DNA of 64,000 bases from Roseibaca sp. Y0-43. GTDB taxonomy: Bacteria > Pseudomonadota > Alphaproteobacteria > Rhodobacterales > Rhodobacteraceae. The stretch spans positions 248,001 to 312,000 of the forward strand of contig NZ_JAFMPR010000001.1 of assembly GCF_020667835.1 (NCBI RefSeq), in the 5' to 3' direction. Below are positions 45,921-56,432 of the stretch, one piece after another. A program made the translations under genes and the position numbers. Below the pieces are notes generated by a model. The model had not been told where the DNA came from. It made no database searches and was given only the letters and a program-made list of their open reading frames with translations. Positions within the stretch are counted from its first letter, which is position 1; every line of letters starts with the position of its first letter.

Positions 45921-48900
45921 ATGAAGATCGAACGGCATTTCACCACGGCATCGGCGGACGCATACGCGGCGCTGGAATTTACCACGACCGTCTCGGAAAT
46001 TCGCAACCCCGACGGCACGGTCGTCTTCCGCAATGACGCGGTCGAAGTGCCCAAGGGCTGGAGCCAGGTCGCCAGCGACGTGATCGCGCAGAAATACTTC
46101 CGCAAGGCGGGTGTGCCCGCCCGCCTGAAGCCCGTCGCCGAAGATGGCGTGCCGCAGTTCCTGTGGCGGTCCGAGGCCGACACCGACGCGCTGGCAGAGT
46201 TGCCCGAGGACGAGCGCTATGTCGGCGAATCAAGCGCGAAGCAGGTGTTCGATCGCTTGGCCGGCGCATGGTGCTACTGGGGCTGGAAAGGCGGCTATTT
46301 CGCCACCGAAGAAGACGCCCGCGCCTATTTCGACGAGATGCGCTTCATGCTAGCCGCGCAAATGGCCGCGCCCAACAGCCCTCAGTGGTTCAACACCGGG
46401 CTGCATTGGGCGTATGGCATCGACGGCCCGAGCCAAGGTCACTTCTATGTCGACCCGTTCACCCACAAGCTGGTGAAATCGAAATCCAGCTATGAACATC
46501 CGCAGCCTCATGCCTGCTTCATCCAGTCTGTCTCGGATGATCTGGTCAATGACGGCGGCATCATGGATCTTTGGGTGCGCGAGGCGCGCCTGTTCAAGTA
46601 TGGCTCCGGCACCGGGACCAATTTCAGCTCACTGCGTGGTGAAGGTGAGAAACTGTCGGGCGGCGGTAAATCCTCCGGGTTGATGGGCTTCCTGAAAATC
46701 GGGGATCGTGCCGCTGGCGCGATCAAGTCGGGCGGGACCACGCGCCGCGCGGCAAAGATGGTCATTTGCGATATGGACCATCCCGATATCGAGGAATTCA
46801 TCAACTGGAAGGTGATCGAAGAACAAAAGGTCGCCTCTCTTGTTGCCGGCTCCAAACTGCACGAAGCGCGCCTGAACGATATTTTCGGCGCGATCCGGGC
46901 ATGGGATGGCAGCACGGAGGATGCCGTCGACCCGGCAAAGAACCCCAGCCTGAAAGCCGCGATCAAGGCCGCGAAGAAAGCCATGATCCCGGAAACCTAT
47001 ACCGCGCGCGTTCTGCAATATGCGCGCCAAGGCTATGACAGCATCGAATTCCCGACCTATGACACCGACTGGGATTCGGAAGCCTATGTCACCGTGTCGG
47101 GCCAGAACTCGAACAACTCGGTGCGCGTGACCGACGCTTTCTTGCAGGCGGTCAAGGATGATGCCGATTGGGAATTGCTGCGCCGCACCGATGGCAAGGT
47201 CGCCAAGACCGTCAAGGCGCGCGAGCTGTGGGACCAGGTTGGTCATGCCGCATGGGCCTGCGCCGATCCCGGCATCCAGTTCCATGACACGGTGAATGCG
47301 TGGCACACCTGCCCCGCCGATGGTGCGATCCGCGGTTCGAACCCCTGCTCGGAATACATGTTCCTCGATGACACGGCCTGCAACCTTGCGTCGATGAACC
47401 TGCTGAAATTCTACGACGGCACGCGCTTCGACGCAGAGGCGTATATGCACGCCTCGCGCCTGTGGACGATCACGCTGGAGATCAGCGTCATGATGGCCCA
47501 ATTCCCGTCGAAAGAGATCGCGCAGCGGTCCTATGAGTTCCGCACGCTGGGTCTGGGCTATGCCAATATCGGCGGTCTGCTGATGAATATGGGCTATGGC
47601 TATGACAGCCGCGAGGGCCGCGCGCTGACCGGCGCGCTGACCGCTATCATGACCGGCGTCAGCTATGCGACCTCGGCCGAGATGGCGGCAGAACTGGGCG
47701 CTTTCCCCGGCTACAAGAAAAACGCCGACCACATGCTGCGCGTGATCCGCAACCATCGCCGCGCGGCGCATGGGGCAACCGATTATGAGGGCGTGAACGT
47801 CGCCCCCGTGGCACTCGACGCAGAGGGCTGCCCCGACGCGCGTCTGGTCGATCTGGCCCGCGCGGCTTGGGACGAGGCGCTGTCCTTGGGCGAGGAGCAC
47901 GGCTACCGTAACGCCCAAGCCACCGTCATCGCGCCCACCGGCACCATCGGTCTGGTCATGGATTGCGACACCACCGGCATCGAGCCCGACTTCGCGCTGG
48001 TGAAGTTCAAGAAACTGGCCGGGGGTGGTTATTTCAAGATCATCAACCAGTCGGTGCCCGCTGGTCTGCGCAAGCTGGACTACAAGGAATCGGAAATTGC
48101 CGAGATCATCGCCTATGCCGTCGGCCATGGCAGCCTTGGCCAAGCACCCGGCATCAACCACACCAGCCTGATCGGCCACGGATTTGGTGAGGCAGAGATC
48201 AAGAAGATCGAAGCCGCCCTCCCCTCGGCCTTCGACATTCGCTTCGTGTTCAACCAGTGGACGCTGGGCGAGGAATTCTGCCGCGAGACGCTGGGCATTC
48301 CGGCGGCAGAACTGAACGATCCCAGCTTCGACCTGCTGCGCCATCTGGGCTTTACCAAGGCACAGATCGAGGCCGCCAATGACCATGTCTGCGGCACGAT
48401 GACGGTGGAAGGTGCCCCGCATCTGAAACCCGAGCATCTGGGCGTGTTCGATTGCGCCAACCCCTGCGGTAAAAAGGGCAAGCGTTTCTTGTCGGTGGAC
48501 AGCCATATCCACATGATGGCAGCGGCGCAGAGCTTCATCTCGGGCGCGATTTCCAAGACGATCAACATGCCGAACTCGGCCACGATCGAGGAAACGCTGG
48601 CGGCCTACGAACTGTCTTGGTCGCTGGGCATCAAGGCGAACGCGCTTTACCGCGACGGGTCGAAACTGTCGCAGCCTCTGGCCGCTGCGCTGATCGAGGA
48701 TGACGAGGAAGCGGAAGAAATCCTTGAAAGCGGCTCGACGCAGGAAAAGGCCAAGGTTCTGGCCGAGAAGATCGTCGAGAAGGTCATCATCAAGGAAATC
48801 GTCCGCTCGAACCGCGAGAAGCTGCCGGAACGCCGCAAGGGCTACACCCAGAAGGCGGTTGTCGGTGGGCACAAGGTCTATCTGCGCACGGGCGAATACG

Positions 48901-49562
48901 AAGACGGCAAGCTGGGCGAGATCTTCATCGACATGCACAAGGAAGGCGCTGGCTTCCGTGCGATGATGAACAACTTCGCCATCGCGGTCTCGGTCGGCCT
49001 GCAATACGGTGTGCCGCTGGAAGAGTTCGTCGATGCCTTCACCTTCACCCGGTTTGAACCAGCGGGCATGGTGCAGGGCAATGACAGCATCAAGAACGCG
49101 ACGTCCATTCTGGACTACATCTTCCGCGAACTGGCGGTCAGCTACCTGGACCGCACCGATCTGGCGCATGTGAAGCCCTCGGGCACCGCGTTCGACGATC
49201 TGGGCGCGGGCGAGAATGAAGGGCGCAACATTGCCGAGCCGTCGGATGACGCGGCCTCGCGGTCGTTGGAAGTGCTGCGCCAGATCTCGTCCACCGGGTA
49301 TCTGCGCAAGCGCCTGCCGCAGGAACTGACGGTGCTGCAAGGCGGTCAAGCGACGGGGTTTGCTTCCGATGGGTCGGCTGCCGTGGCCTACCAGACCCGC
49401 GAGGTCGAAAGCGTGACCGTCACCTCGATGGACGCCCGCACCAAGGCCAAGATGCAGGGCTACGAGGGCGACCCGTGCGGCGAATGCGGCAACTACACGC
49501 TGGTGCGCAATGGGACTTGCATGAAGTGCAACACCTGCGGCGGGACGAGCGGGTGTAGCTAA
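45921..49562 (+). CDS. nrdJ: Vitamin B12-dependent (class II) ribonucleoside-diphosphate reductase NrdJ
   Basis: A 1213-residue adenosylcobalamin-dependent reductase that makes deoxynucleotides with or without oxygen. Marks: [14 protein letters not shown], the first active-site Cys region [28 protein letters not shown], the [21 protein letters not shown] stretch with the radical and redox Cys, and late [10 protein letters not shown]. The C-terminal end carries a Cys-rich tail, [23 protein letters not shown], typical of the long NrdJ form and used for Zn binding or reactivation. The start at 45921 (MKIERHFTT) has AGG four bases upstream; an in-frame extension of 26 codons to the left is not family-like. 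A terminator follows at 49585. Confidence 0.96.
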   Translation: MKIERHFTTASADAYAALEFTTTVSEIRNPDGTVVFRNDAVEVPKGWSQVASDVIAQKYFRKAGVPARLKPVAEDGVPQFLWRSEADTDALAELPEDERYVGESSAKQVFDRLAGAWCYWGWKGGYFATEEDARAYFDEMRFMLAAQMAAPNSPQWFNTGLHWAYGIDGPSQGHFYVDPFTHKLVKSKSSYEHPQPHACFIQSVSDDLVNDGGIMDLWVREARLFKYGSGTGTNFSSLRGEGEKLSGGGKSSGLMGFLKIGDRAAGAIKSGGTTRRAAKMVICDMDHPDIEEFINWKVIEEQKVASLVAGSKLHEARLNDIFGAIRAWDGSTEDAVDPAKNPSLKAAIKAAKKAMIPETYTARVLQYARQGYDSIEFPTYDTDWDSEAYVTVSGQNSNNSVRVTDAFLQAVKDDADWELLRRTDGKVAKTVKARELWDQVGHAAWACADPGIQFHDTVNAWHTCPADGAIRGSNPCSEYMFLDDTACNLASMNLLKFYDGTRFDAEAYMHASRLWTITLEISVMMAQFPSKEIAQRSYEFRTLGLGYANIGGLLMNMGYGYDSREGRALTGALTAIMTGVSYATSAEMAAELGAFPGYKKNADHMLRVIRNHRRAAHGATDYEGVNVAPVALDAEGCPDARLVDLARAAWDEALSLGEEHGYRNAQATVIAPTGTIGLVMDCDTTGIEPDFALVKFKKLAGGGYFKIINQSVPAGLRKLDYKESEIAEIIAYAVGHGSLGQAPGINHTSLIGHGFGEAEIKKIEAALPSAFDIRFVFNQWTLGEEFCRETLGIPAAELNDPSFDLLRHLGFTKAQIEAANDHVCGTMTVEGAPHLKPEHLGVFDCANPCGKKGKRFLSVDSHIHMMAAAQSFISGAISKTINMPNSATIEETLAAYELSWSLGIKANALYRDGSKLSQPLAAALIEDDEEAEEILESGSTQEKAKVLAEKIVEKVIIKEIVRSNREKLPERRKGYTQKAVVGGHKVYLRTGEYEDGKLGEIFIDMHKEGAGFRAMMNNFAIAVSVGLQYGVPLEEFVDAFTFTRFEPAGMVQGNDSIKNATSILDYIFRELAVSYLDRTDLAHVKPSGTAFDDLGAGENEGRNIAEPSDDAASRSLEVLRQISSTGYLRKRLPQELTVLQGGQATGFASDGSAAVAYQTREVESVTVTSMDARTKAKMQGYEGDPCGECGNYTLVRNGTCMKCNTCGGTSGCS

Positions 49563-49584
49563 GCGACCTCCAAGTCAAACTTGA

Positions 49585-49613
49585 AAACCCGGCCGTCTTG
49601 GCCGGGTTTTTCT
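49585..49613 (+). terminator. Intrinsic terminator after nrdJ
   Basis: A 10-bp stem (AAACCCGGCC / GGCCGGGTTT) with a GTCTT loop and a T-rich tail, 22 bases past the nrdJ stop. Confidence 0.9.
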
Positions 49614-49668
49614 TTGCGTGCAGCCTTTGGAAAGCGTCAACCCGCGTCCGACCGAGGGGGGCGTGGGG

Positions 49669-49722
49669 AACCCGCGCCCGCCTAGGGGCGGGCGGTCGCG
49701 GGTTGTCGCGCTTAGGCGCGAC
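49669..49722. repeat. Two adjacent GC-rich hairpins between nrdJ and usg
   Basis: The first pairs AACCCGCG-CCCGCC with GGGCGG-T-CGCGGGTT (one bulged T) over 49669-49704. The second pairs GTCGCGC with GCGCGAC around a TTAG loop (49705-49722). Both genes are convergent here, so the hairpins lie at the 3' ends of both transcripts; no T-run is present. Confidence 0.6.
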
Positions 49723-49731
49723 TATGGCGCA

Positions 49732-50037
49732 TTACTGCAACCGCAACCGCAAATCCCGCGCGCGGCGGCCGCCGATTTCGAACTCTCCCACCACATGCCG
49801 CCACTCGCCCGCCGCCAGCCGCTTGCGGTGCGAGAACCGCACCGAATGCAGCGGGCCGTCGATCTTTTCGTGCCAGAATTCGATGAACTGGAACAGGCGC
49901 GGATAGTCGGGGGCCAGATCATACTCCTGCCACAGAAACGTGTTCAGCACATGGGTATGGTCGGGCATTCGGTAGATCATTTCCGCCGTGGTCAGCCCGT
50001 AGCCTTTCAGCATCAGTTCGGTGGGGGATGCGGTCAT
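49732..50037 (-). CDS. Usg-family protein
   Basis: A 101-residue conserved protein of unknown function. It begins MTASPTELMLKGYGLTTAEMIYRMPDH and has FLWQEYDLAPDYPRLFQFIEFWHEKIDG, which match the Usg family of alphaproteobacteria. It has no membrane segment or signal. It is convergent with nrdJ and divergent from gyrA, so it is probably a single-gene unit. The 160-base spacer upstream is AT-rich near 50060-50105 and probably holds its promoter. Confidence 0.9.
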   Translation of the reverse strand: MTASPTELMLKGYGLTTAEMIYRMPDHTHVLNTFLWQEYDLAPDYPRLFQFIEFWHEKIDGPLHSVRFSHRKRLAAGEWRHVVGEFEIGGRRARDLRLRLQ

Positions 50038-50229
50038 TGTCAGCCTCTTGCAATCACTGATGAAAAAATGATGCCAAAGGAAATATAATTTTCAATGAAA
50101 ACATATTGTTAGCCACCTGCGCCCGTGACTGCCAAAATGGCCGGGCGCGGGCCATTGCACCCCATATCGTGCATCTGATACTGTGCCCCCAACCAGATAT
50201 TGATTGCCCGAACAGATAAAGAGGGTCCA

Positions 50230-52962
50230 GTGAGCGACACGCCCGAAACCCCTGAAAACACTGACGAAATGCCGCCTGCGGCCCCCAGCGGCCCGACCAT
50301 CTCGATCGAGCAGGAGATGCGCACGTCGTATCTTGACTACGCGATGAGCGTGATTGTCAGCCGCGCGATCCCCGATCTGCGCGACGGGTTAAAACCTGTG
50401 CATCGGCGCATTCTTTACGCAATGCACGAATCCGGCAACAGCCATGACAAGCCCTATCGCAAATCCGCCCGCCCGGTGGGCGACGTGATGGGCAAGTATC
50501 ACCCGCATGGCGACAGCGCGATCTATGACGCGCTGGTGCGCATGGCGCAGCCGTTTTCCATGTCGCTGAAGCTGCTGGATGGGCAAGGCAATTTCGGCTC
50601 CATGGATGGCGATAACCCGGCGGCCATGCGCTACACCGAAGTGCGCATGGACAAGGCTGCGCAATCGCTTCTGGCCGATATCGACAAGGACACGGTCAAT
50701 TTTCAGGACAATTACGACGGGCGCGACCGTGAACCGACCGTTCTGCCCGCGCGCTTCCCGAACATGCTGGTCAATGGCGCGGGCGGGATTGCCGTGGGTA
50801 TGGCCACGAATATTCCGCCGCACAATTTGGGCGAAGTGGTCGATGCCACTCTGGCCCTGATCGAGAACCCCGACCTGACCAGTTCCGACCTGATGGAGTA
50901 TGTCCCCGCCCCCGATTTCCCGACGGGCGCGCTGATCCTCGGTCGCTCCGGCGCGCGCAAGGCGTATCTGGAAGGGCGCGGGTCGGTCATCATCCGCGCG
51001 AAAACCCATGTCGAGGAAATCCGCAAGGACCGCTACGCCATCATCGTGGATGAGATCCCCTACCAGGTGAACAAATCGACCATGGTTGAGAAGATCGCCG
51101 AGGCTGTGCGCGACAAGCGGATCGAAGGGATTTCGGGTGTCGCCGACGAATCCGACCGCGTGGGTGTGCGCGTCGTGATCGAGCTGAAGCGCGACGCCAC
51201 GCCCGAAGTGGTCCTGAACCAGCTCTTCCGTTTCACGCCCATGCAGACCAGTTTCGGCTGCAACATGCTGGCGCTGAACGGGGGCCGCCCCGAGCAGTTG
51301 ACGCTGCGTGATTTCCTGACCGCCTTCATCACCTTCCGCGAAGAGGTCGTCACCCGCCGCACCGCGTTCGAGTTGAACAAGGCGCGCGAGCGCAGCCATA
51401 TCCTGTGCGGTCTGGCCGTGGCCGTGTCGAATGTGGACGAGGTTGTCGCCACCATCCGCGCTTCGGCCGACCCGGCGGAAGCGCGCGAGAAGCTGATGAC
51501 GCGGCGCTGGCCTGCGGGCGATATCGCCCAGTATATCCGGCTGATCGACGACCCCAGCCACACCATGAATGACGATGGCACCTATAACCTGTCCGAAACG
51601 CAGGCCCGCGCCATTCTGGAATTGCGCCTGCAACGCCTGACCGCGATGGGCGTGAAGGAAGTGACGGACGAGCTGGAAGCCCTCGCCGCCAAGATCAAGG
51701 ACTATCTCGACATCCTGCGGTCGCGCGCGCGGGTGATGAGCATCATCTCGGACGAGTTGACCGAAGTGCGCGAGGCTTTCGCCGTGCCGCGCCGCACCGA
51801 GATCGTCGACTGGTCCGGCGATATGGACGACGAAGACCTGATCGAGCGCGAGGATATGGTCGTGACCATCACCTCTGGCGGCTATATCAAGCGCACGCCC
51901 TTGGCCGATTTCCGCGCCCAGCGCCGGGGCGGCAAGGGGCTGTCGGGCATGGCGACCAAGGATGATGATGTTGTCACAACGCTGTTCGTGGCCAATACCC
52001 ACACGCAGCTTCTGTTCTTCACCACCGATGGCATGGTCTACAAGCTGAAGACATGGCGCCTGCCCTTGGCGGGCCGCAATGCGCGCGGCAAGGCGATGGT
52101 CAATATCCTGCCCATTGCCAATGGTGTCAGCATTGCCGCCATTCTGCCGGTCGACCGCCCGGAAGAGGAATGGGAAGATTTGCAAATCGTCTTCGCGACC
52201 TCGGCGGGCGATGTGCGGCGCAACGCGCTGTCGGATTTCACCAATGTCATGCGCAATGGCAAAATCGCCATGAAGCTGCCCGAGGGCGTGACGCTGGTGA
52301 ATGCGCGCATCTGCGACGAGAATGACGACGTGATGCTTGTCACCTCTTCCGGGCGCGCCATCCGCTTCCCGACCACCGATGTGCGTGTCTTCAAAGGGCG
52401 CGATTCCACGGGCGTGCGCGGCGTGAAACTGGGCGAGGAGGACAGCGTCGTCTCCATGGCCGTGATCCGCCATTTCGAGACGACACCCGAGGAGCGCGAG
52501 GCGTTCATCCGCCAGCGCCGCCTGATCGCGGGCGTGACCGAGGATGACACGGACGAGCCAGATGAAACCGTTGAAGCGGGCCAGCTTTCGACCGAACGTT
52601 ATGCTGAAATGTCCGCTGCCGAAGACCTGCTGCTGACGATCACAGCGAATGGCTTGGGCAAGCTGACCTCCAGCCACGACTACCGCATCACCACGCGCGG
52701 CGGGCAAGGTGTGGGCGCAACCGACAAGGCCATGCGCGGCGGCGCGCTGGTCGCGCTCTTCCCGGTCGAGATGTCGGATCAGGTCATTCTGGCCACGTCC
52801 AAGGGCCAGTCCATCCGCGTGCCCGTCGAAGGTATCCGCTTCCTGCGCCGCACCGGCGGGGGGGTGAAGGTCTTCAACACCGGCGCGGGCGAACAGGTCG
52901 TGTCAGTCGCGCGCATTGTCGAGGCCGAAGAGGACGACACCCCAGAGGCCGGGGAAAGCTGA
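50230..52962 (+). CDS. gyrA: DNA gyrase subunit A
   Basis: The breakage-reunion subunit of gyrase, 910 residues. The catalytic Tyr135 is in [11 protein letters not shown], preceded by the quinolone-resistance region [21 protein letters not shown], where Ser96 and Asp100 correspond to the wild-type Ser83 and Asp87 of the enteric enzyme, so no target resistance substitution is seen. The C-terminal beta-pinwheel includes the gyrase-specific box QRRGGKG, which separates it from ParC. The start is GTG 50230 (VSDTPETPE) with GAGG five to six bases before it; a TTG 30 bases upstream is less likely. Its stop shares a base with the next ATG. Confidence 0.97.
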   Translation: MSDTPETPENTDEMPPAAPSGPTISIEQEMRTSYLDYAMSVIVSRAIPDLRDGLKPVHRRILYAMHESGNSHDKPYRKSARPVGDVMGKYHPHGDSAIYDALVRMAQPFSMSLKLLDGQGNFGSMDGDNPAAMRYTEVRMDKAAQSLLADIDKDTVNFQDNYDGRDREPTVLPARFPNMLVNGAGGIAVGMATNIPPHNLGEVVDATLALIENPDLTSSDLMEYVPAPDFPTGALILGRSGARKAYLEGRGSVIIRAKTHVEEIRKDRYAIIVDEIPYQVNKSTMVEKIAEAVRDKRIEGISGVADESDRVGVRVVIELKRDATPEVVLNQLFRFTPMQTSFGCNMLALNGGRPEQLTLRDFLTAFITFREEVVTRRTAFELNKARERSHILCGLAVAVSNVDEVVATIRASADPAEAREKLMTRRWPAGDIAQYIRLIDDPSHTMNDDGTYNLSETQARAILELRLQRLTAMGVKEVTDELEALAAKIKDYLDILRSRARVMSIISDELTEVREAFAVPRRTEIVDWSGDMDDEDLIEREDMVVTITSGGYIKRTPLADFRAQRRGGKGLSGMATKDDDVVTTLFVANTHTQLLFFTTDGMVYKLKTWRLPLAGRNARGKAMVNILPIANGVSIAAILPVDRPEEEWEDLQIVFATSAGDVRRNALSDFTNVMRNGKIAMKLPEGVTLVNARICDENDDVMLVTSSGRAIRFPTTDVRVFKGRDSTGVRGVKLGEEDSVVSMAVIRHFETTPEEREAFIRQRRLIAGVTEDDTDEPDETVEAGQLSTERYAEMSAAEDLLLTITANGLGKLTSSHDYRITTRGGQGVGATDKAMRGGALVALFPVEMSDQVILATSKGQSIRVPVEGIRFLRRTGGGVKVFNTGAGEQVVSVARIVEAEEDDTPEAGES

Positions 52963-53393
52963 TGCCCCCGGCCGACAGCGGCATAGCCGTCCGCTTGGCC
53001 GAACGGTTCGACGCGCCACTGTCGCTGGCGGCGCGGGTGCTGATGGCGGTGCTGTTCCTGTTGGCGGGGCTGTCGAATGCGGGCGATGTGCGCGGCTTTG
53101 CCGAAACGCTCGCCGCGGACGGGGTGCCCATCGTGCTGGGCGGGCTGGTGTTCTGGTTCCTGATCCTGTCGGGCCTGTTCCTGATCCTTGGCGTTTTGAC
53201 CCGCCCCACGGCACTGGCCATGGCGGGCTTCAGCCTGCTGTCGGGGCTGTTGGCCTATAGCGATCTGGCGCAACCCACCGACATGGTCATGCTGCTGAAG
53301 AACATCGCGCTGACCGGCGGGTATCTGATGCTGGCGCTGCACGGCCCCGGCCGCTGGTCCATAGACGCGTGGCGCACCAAGTTCGACACATGA
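52962..53393 (+). CDS. DoxX family membrane protein
   Basis: A 143-residue protein with about four membrane helices (about 22-42, 60-78, 80-98, 105-125), matching DoxX. ARVLMAVLFLLAGLSNAGD is the family's first helix and motif. The ATG overlaps the gyrA stop by one base (TGATG) and its own stop overlaps the next ATG by four bases. Function in the family is not well defined; some members act in thiosulfate or quinone redox or membrane stress. Its link to gyrA may be only transcriptional. Confidence 0.88.
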   Translation: MPPADSGIAVRLAERFDAPLSLAARVLMAVLFLLAGLSNAGDVRGFAETLAADGVPIVLGGLVFWFLILSGLFLILGVLTRPTALAMAGFSLLSGLLAYSDLAQPTDMVMLLKNIALTGGYLMLALHGPGRWSIDAWRTKFDT

Positions 53394-53707
53394 TCCCCAA
53401 GCTGGAAGAGGCACTTGCCACGCTGGCCAAGGATCGCTGCACAACGACCTATGGCGCCTTGGCAGCACAGCTTGGGCTGATAGGGCCGGGTCGCATCGCG
53501 CGGCTGACCAGCGCGCTGGAAGGGCTGATGGAGCAGGACAGCGCCAAGGGCCAAGCGCTGCGCGCGGCCTTGGTCACTGGGCGCGCCAGCAACGGCCTGC
53601 CCGCACGCGGCTTTTTCGACAAGGCGCGCGCGCTGGGTCACGATGTCGATGACCCGGCCGCGTTCCATCACCGCCAGATCGCCGCGCTTTTCGACAGCAC
53701 ATCCTAG
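53390..53707 (+). CDS. Small conserved protein of unknown function
   Basis: A 105-residue soluble protein I do not recognise. It starts MIPKLEEALATLAKDRCTTTYGALAAQLG, where TTYGALA recalls the DNA-binding helix of alkyltransferase-like proteins, but the active Cys/PCHR motif of those is not present. The remaining part is helical (ALEGLMEQDSAKGQALRAAL and LPARGFFDKARALG). It starts four bases before the DoxX stop and ends overlapping the convergent GntR gene by four bases, so the three-gene order gyrA-DoxX-this is tightly packed. Function unknown. Confidence 0.8.
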   Translation: MIPKLEEALATLAKDRCTTTYGALAAQLGLIGPGRIARLTSALEGLMEQDSAKGQALRAALVTGRASNGLPARGFFDKARALGHDVDDPAAFHHRQIAALFDSTS

Positions 53708-54372
53708 TTTTGCAGATGCTTCAGCCCTTGCGTCACATCGGTGCGAATGGCCAGCCGCAAGGCCGCGTCATCGCCCGCGCGCAGCGCTTCCAGAATATGC
53801 CTGTGATAGGGCGGCGGCGTCGTGCGGCGCAGCCGGGTATACAGCACGCGCATCGTCGGCCCCAATTGCAGCCAGACCGTTTCCAGCAGCCCAAGGATCG
53901 CAGGGCTTTGCGCGCGCAGGTACAGCGTGCGGTGAAATTCCAGGTTGGTGCGAATGTAGTTCACCGGGTCGTGCAGGTTGACCGCGCGCGCGTTCGACTC
54001 GTTGATCGCCTCCATGCGGTCGATCAGCGCCAGATGCGCGCGCCGCAAGGCACGGCTGCCCAGTTCCGGCTCCAGCAGGGCGCGGATTTGCGCCAGTTCC
54101 TCGATCCGGTCATTGCTCAGTTCCGGCGTGGTCACGCGTCCAGAGGCCGACAGCGTCAGCGCCCCTTCGGCCGACAAGCGCCGCACCGCTTCGCGCGCGG
54201 GTGTCATGCTGACCTCGAACGCCTTGCCGATGCCACGCAGCGTCAGCGCATGCCCCGGCGGCAATTCGCCATGCATGATCTGCTGGCGCAGCCCCCGATA
54301 CACCCGGTCATGCGCCGCCTGAACCGGGGCGTCGGGCTGGGCAGAGGGCAATCGGGTCAGCGTATCGGGCAT
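53704..54372 (-). CDS. GntR-family transcriptional regulator (FadR/FCD type)
   Basis: A 222-residue regulator. The N-terminal winged helix has RQQIMHGELPPGHALTLRGIGKAFEVSMTPAREAVRRLSAEGALTLSASGRVTTPEL and is followed by an all-helical FCD ligand domain (LEFHRTLYLRAQ, PYHRHILEALRAGDD), where the His residues (the HR pairs) would bind a metal with the effector carboxylate. It is divergent from the coxG-like gene across a 164-base space with tandem 15-base repeats, so it could control coxG-like and lldD-like genes. FCD regulators often sense lactate or other small acids; the effector here is not known. Confidence 0.92.
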   Translation of the reverse strand: MPDTLTRLPSAQPDAPVQAAHDRVYRGLRQQIMHGELPPGHALTLRGIGKAFEVSMTPAREAVRRLSAEGALTLSASGRVTTPELSNDRIEELAQIRALLEPELGSRALRRAHLALIDRMEAINESNARAVNLHDPVNYIRTNLEFHRTLYLRAQSPAILGLLETVWLQLGPTMRVLYTRLRRTTPPPYHRHILEALRAGDDAALRLAIRTDVTQGLKHLQN

Positions 54373-54421
54373 GACGCACTGTGATCACATTTGCCCGAAC
54401 CAGTCAATCGACCCTGTAGCG

Positions 54422-54466
54422 CTCGGCCCCATCGCACTTGGCCCCATGACACCTTGGTCCATGCGA
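54422..54466. repeat. Three imperfect 15-base tandem repeats
   Basis: CTCGGCCCCATCGCA, CTTGGCCCCATGACA and CCTTGGTCCATGCGA follow each other in the space between the divergent GntR-type and coxG-like genes. They share a TTGG-CCAT core. They may be regulator sites, but may be just a decayed repeat; nothing else was recognised in this spacer. Confidence 0.45.
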
Positions 54467-54536
54467 CGAAAGCCTCGGTCGCACCCGCGCCGCCGATCGC
54501 CTAAGCTGCACCACATATCCGAAGGGGAGGCAGATC

Positions 54537-55061
54537 ATGGAACTGACCGAAGACCGCATCATCGACGCGCCGCGCGACACTGTCTGGGCCGCCCTGTTCG
54601 ACCCGGAGGTGCTGAAAGCCTGCGTGCCCGGCTGCCAGGAATTGACGGGCTCTGCCGAGGAGGGGTTCGACGCCGTGGTCGTGCAAAAGGTCGGCCCGGT
54701 CAAGGCGACCTTCAAGGGCAGCGTCAGCATGACCGATGTGATCGCGGGCGAAAGCTGCACGCTTGTGGGCGAAGGCAAGGGCGGGGCCGCGGGCTTTGCC
54801 AAGGGCGAGGCGCGGGTGTCACTGGCCGATGGCGATGGCGGCACCACCAAGCTAAGCTACGTGGTCGAGGCCAAGGTCGGCGGCAAACTGGCCCAGCTTG
54901 GCAGCCGCATTGTCGATGGCTTCGCGCGCAAGATGGCGCAGGATTTCTTTACCCGGTTTCAGGAACAGGTGGAACCGCCCAAACCCGAGGACGACACCGC
55001 CGACGCCGCGCCCGAAGACGCGCCCAAGAAGGGCTGGCTGAAGCGGACCTTCTCGTCCTGA
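54537..55061 (+). CDS. CoxG-like SRPBCC protein
   Basis: A 174-residue START/SRPBCC-fold protein similar to carbon monoxide dehydrogenase subunit G: MELTEDRIIDAPRDTVWAALFDPEVLKACVPGC is the typical CoxG start. The C-terminal end (about 145-174, EPPKPEDDTADAAPEDAPKKGW) is an acidic tail, followed by basic KRTFSS, which could touch the membrane. CoxG anchors carbon monoxide dehydrogenase to the membrane in CO-oxidisers and may bind a quinone or lipid. No coxL, coxM or coxS genes are in the window, so this copy has another or unknown task. AAGGGGAGG precedes the ATG. The lldD-like gene follows after 63 bases. Confidence 0.9.
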   Translation: MELTEDRIIDAPRDTVWAALFDPEVLKACVPGCQELTGSAEEGFDAVVVQKVGPVKATFKGSVSMTDVIAGESCTLVGEGKGGAAGFAKGEARVSLADGDGGTTKLSYVVEAKVGGKLAQLGSRIVDGFARKMAQDFFTRFQEQVEPPKPEDDTADAAPEDAPKKGWLKRTFSS

Positions 55062-55124
55062 CGCCAGACTTGCCTGACAGCCCGCTTATCGGTAAAGATT
55101 TCTTACCAATCAGCGGAGGCCGCC

Positions 55125-56294
55125 ATGCCCGTCATCACCAATATCGAAGATCTGCGCCGCATTTATGAACGCCGCACGCCGCGCATGTTCTACGATTACG
55201 CGGAATCGGGCAGCTGGACCGAACAGACCTTTCGCGAAAATACCTCCGACTTTCGCCATATCCGGCTGAAGCAGCGCGTCGCGGTCGATATGGACAACCG
55301 CTCGACCAAAACACAGATGATCGGCGAAGACGTGTCCATGCCGGTGGCGCTGGCACCCGTGGGCCTGACAGGGATGCAATCGGCGGATGGCGAGATCAAG
55401 GCCGCCCGCGCCGCCGAGAAATTCGGCGTGCCCTTTACCCTCTCGACCATGTCCATCTGCTCTATCGAGGATGTGGCCGAAAACACGACCAAACCCTTCT
55501 GGTTCCAGGTCTACACGCTGAAAGACGACGATTTCATGCGTCGCCTGTTCGACCGCGCCCGCGCGGCGAATTGTTCGGCCATCGTGGTGACGGTCGACCT
55601 GCAAGTGCTGGGCCAGCGGCATAAAGACCTGAAAAACGGTCTGTCCGCCCCGCCCAAGCTGACGGTGAAATCCGTGGCCAACATGATGACCAAGGTGCAA
55701 TGGGGCCTCGGGATGCTGGGCACCAAGCGGCGGTTTTTCGGCAATATCGTGGGCCATGCCAAAGGGGTGAGCGATCCGTCGTCGCTGGCCACCTGGACGG
55801 CAGAGGCTTTTGATGTCTCGCTCGATTGGGACCGCATCGCCGAGTTCAAGAAATGGTGGGGCGGCAAGCTGATCGTCAAGGGCATCATGGATGCCGAGGA
55901 TGCCCGCCGCGCGGCTGACATCGGGGCCGACGCGATCATCGTCTCGAACCACGGGGGCCGCCAGCTGGACGGCGCGGTCAGCTCTATCCGCGCGCTGCCC
56001 GCGATCATCGACGCCGTGGGCGACCGGATGGAAGTGCATTTCGACAGCGGTATCCGGTCGGGGCAGGACGTGCTCAAGGCCGTCGCGCTTGGGGCGAAGG
56101 GCACCTATATCGGTCGCGCCTTCACCTATGGCTTGGGCGCGATGGGCGAAGCGGGCGTGACCCGCGCGCTCGAAGTCATCCACAAGGAACTGGACGTGAC
56201 CATGGCGCTGTGCGGCGAAACCGATATCCGCAATGTCGGCCCGCATATGCTCTATGTGCCGCAGGGCTTCGGCGACCCGACCGTGCCGCTTTGA
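55125..56294 (+). CDS. lldD: FMN-dependent alpha-hydroxy acid dehydrogenase (LldD-like)
   Basis: A 389-residue FMN enzyme that oxidises an L-2-hydroxy acid, most likely L-lactate to pyruvate, passing electrons to the respiratory chain. It has MFYDYAESGSWTEQT near the N-terminus, the FMN region VALAPVGLTGMQSADGE, LIVKGIMDAEDA (Lys), and SNHGGRQLDG with catalytic His276, followed by VHFDSGIRSGQDVLKA. Glycolate or mandelate relatives look similar. It follows the coxG-like gene by 63 bases on the same strand. The upstream FCD-type GntR may regulate both, but no proof is in the sequence. Confidence 0.9.
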   Translation: MPVITNIEDLRRIYERRTPRMFYDYAESGSWTEQTFRENTSDFRHIRLKQRVAVDMDNRSTKTQMIGEDVSMPVALAPVGLTGMQSADGEIKAARAAEKFGVPFTLSTMSICSIEDVAENTTKPFWFQVYTLKDDDFMRRLFDRARAANCSAIVVTVDLQVLGQRHKDLKNGLSAPPKLTVKSVANMMTKVQWGLGMLGTKRRFFGNIVGHAKGVSDPSSLATWTAEAFDVSLDWDRIAEFKKWWGGKLIVKGIMDAEDARRAADIGADAIIVSNHGGRQLDGAVSSIRALPAIIDAVGDRMEVHFDSGIRSGQDVLKAVALGAKGTYIGRAFTYGLGAMGEAGVTRALEVIHKELDVTMALCGETDIRNVGPHMLYVPQGFGDPTVPL

Positions 56295-56367
56295 TTTCAT
56301 CCTTGTAAAAATATCCTCCGGGGGTGAATTGCGCCGAAGGCGCAAGAGGGGGCTGGACAAGCCCCCT
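56295..56367 (+). repeat. Dispersed Rhodobacterales-type repeat, copy C
   Basis: TTTCATCCTTG, AAAATATCCTCC-GGGGGTGAATT, a GCGCCGAAGGCGC palindrome and an AGGGGGC/GCCCCCT hairpin, directly after the lldD-like stop. Same block order as copies A and B. Confidence 0.8.
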
Positions 56368-56406
56368 TCCCTTCCCCCCGAATCTGCCCTATAGCGAACC
56401 CACTCG

Positions 56407-56432
56407 CGGCCCGCACCCTTGGAGGCGGGCCG
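56407..56432 (+). promoter_or_regulatory. Leader hairpin upstream of rplY
   Basis: A perfect 8-bp stem (CGGCCCGC / GCGGGCCG) with a 10-base loop ACCCTTGGAG, followed by TTTCATATG, 28 bases before the rplY start. The arrangement may be a small ribosomal-protein leader or an RNA hairpin controlling translation of L25. Specific protein binding is not known. Confidence 0.5.

Noticed and set aside
46629-49349. About 900-codon open frame antisense to nrdJ
   Set aside because: NrdJ is unmistakable on the other strand; the antisense reading has no family features.
50488-50530. Quinolone-resistance change in GyrA
   Set aside because: Ser96 and Asp100 match the sensitive residues at the two key sites.
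50389-52707. About 770-codon open frame antisense to gyrA
   Set aside because: Shadow of a GC-rich real gene; no domain or start signal.
53390-53707. Alkyltransferase-like (MGMT/ATL) protein
   Set aside because: Only a short TTYGALA resemblance; the PCHR or PWHR motif and family length are absent.
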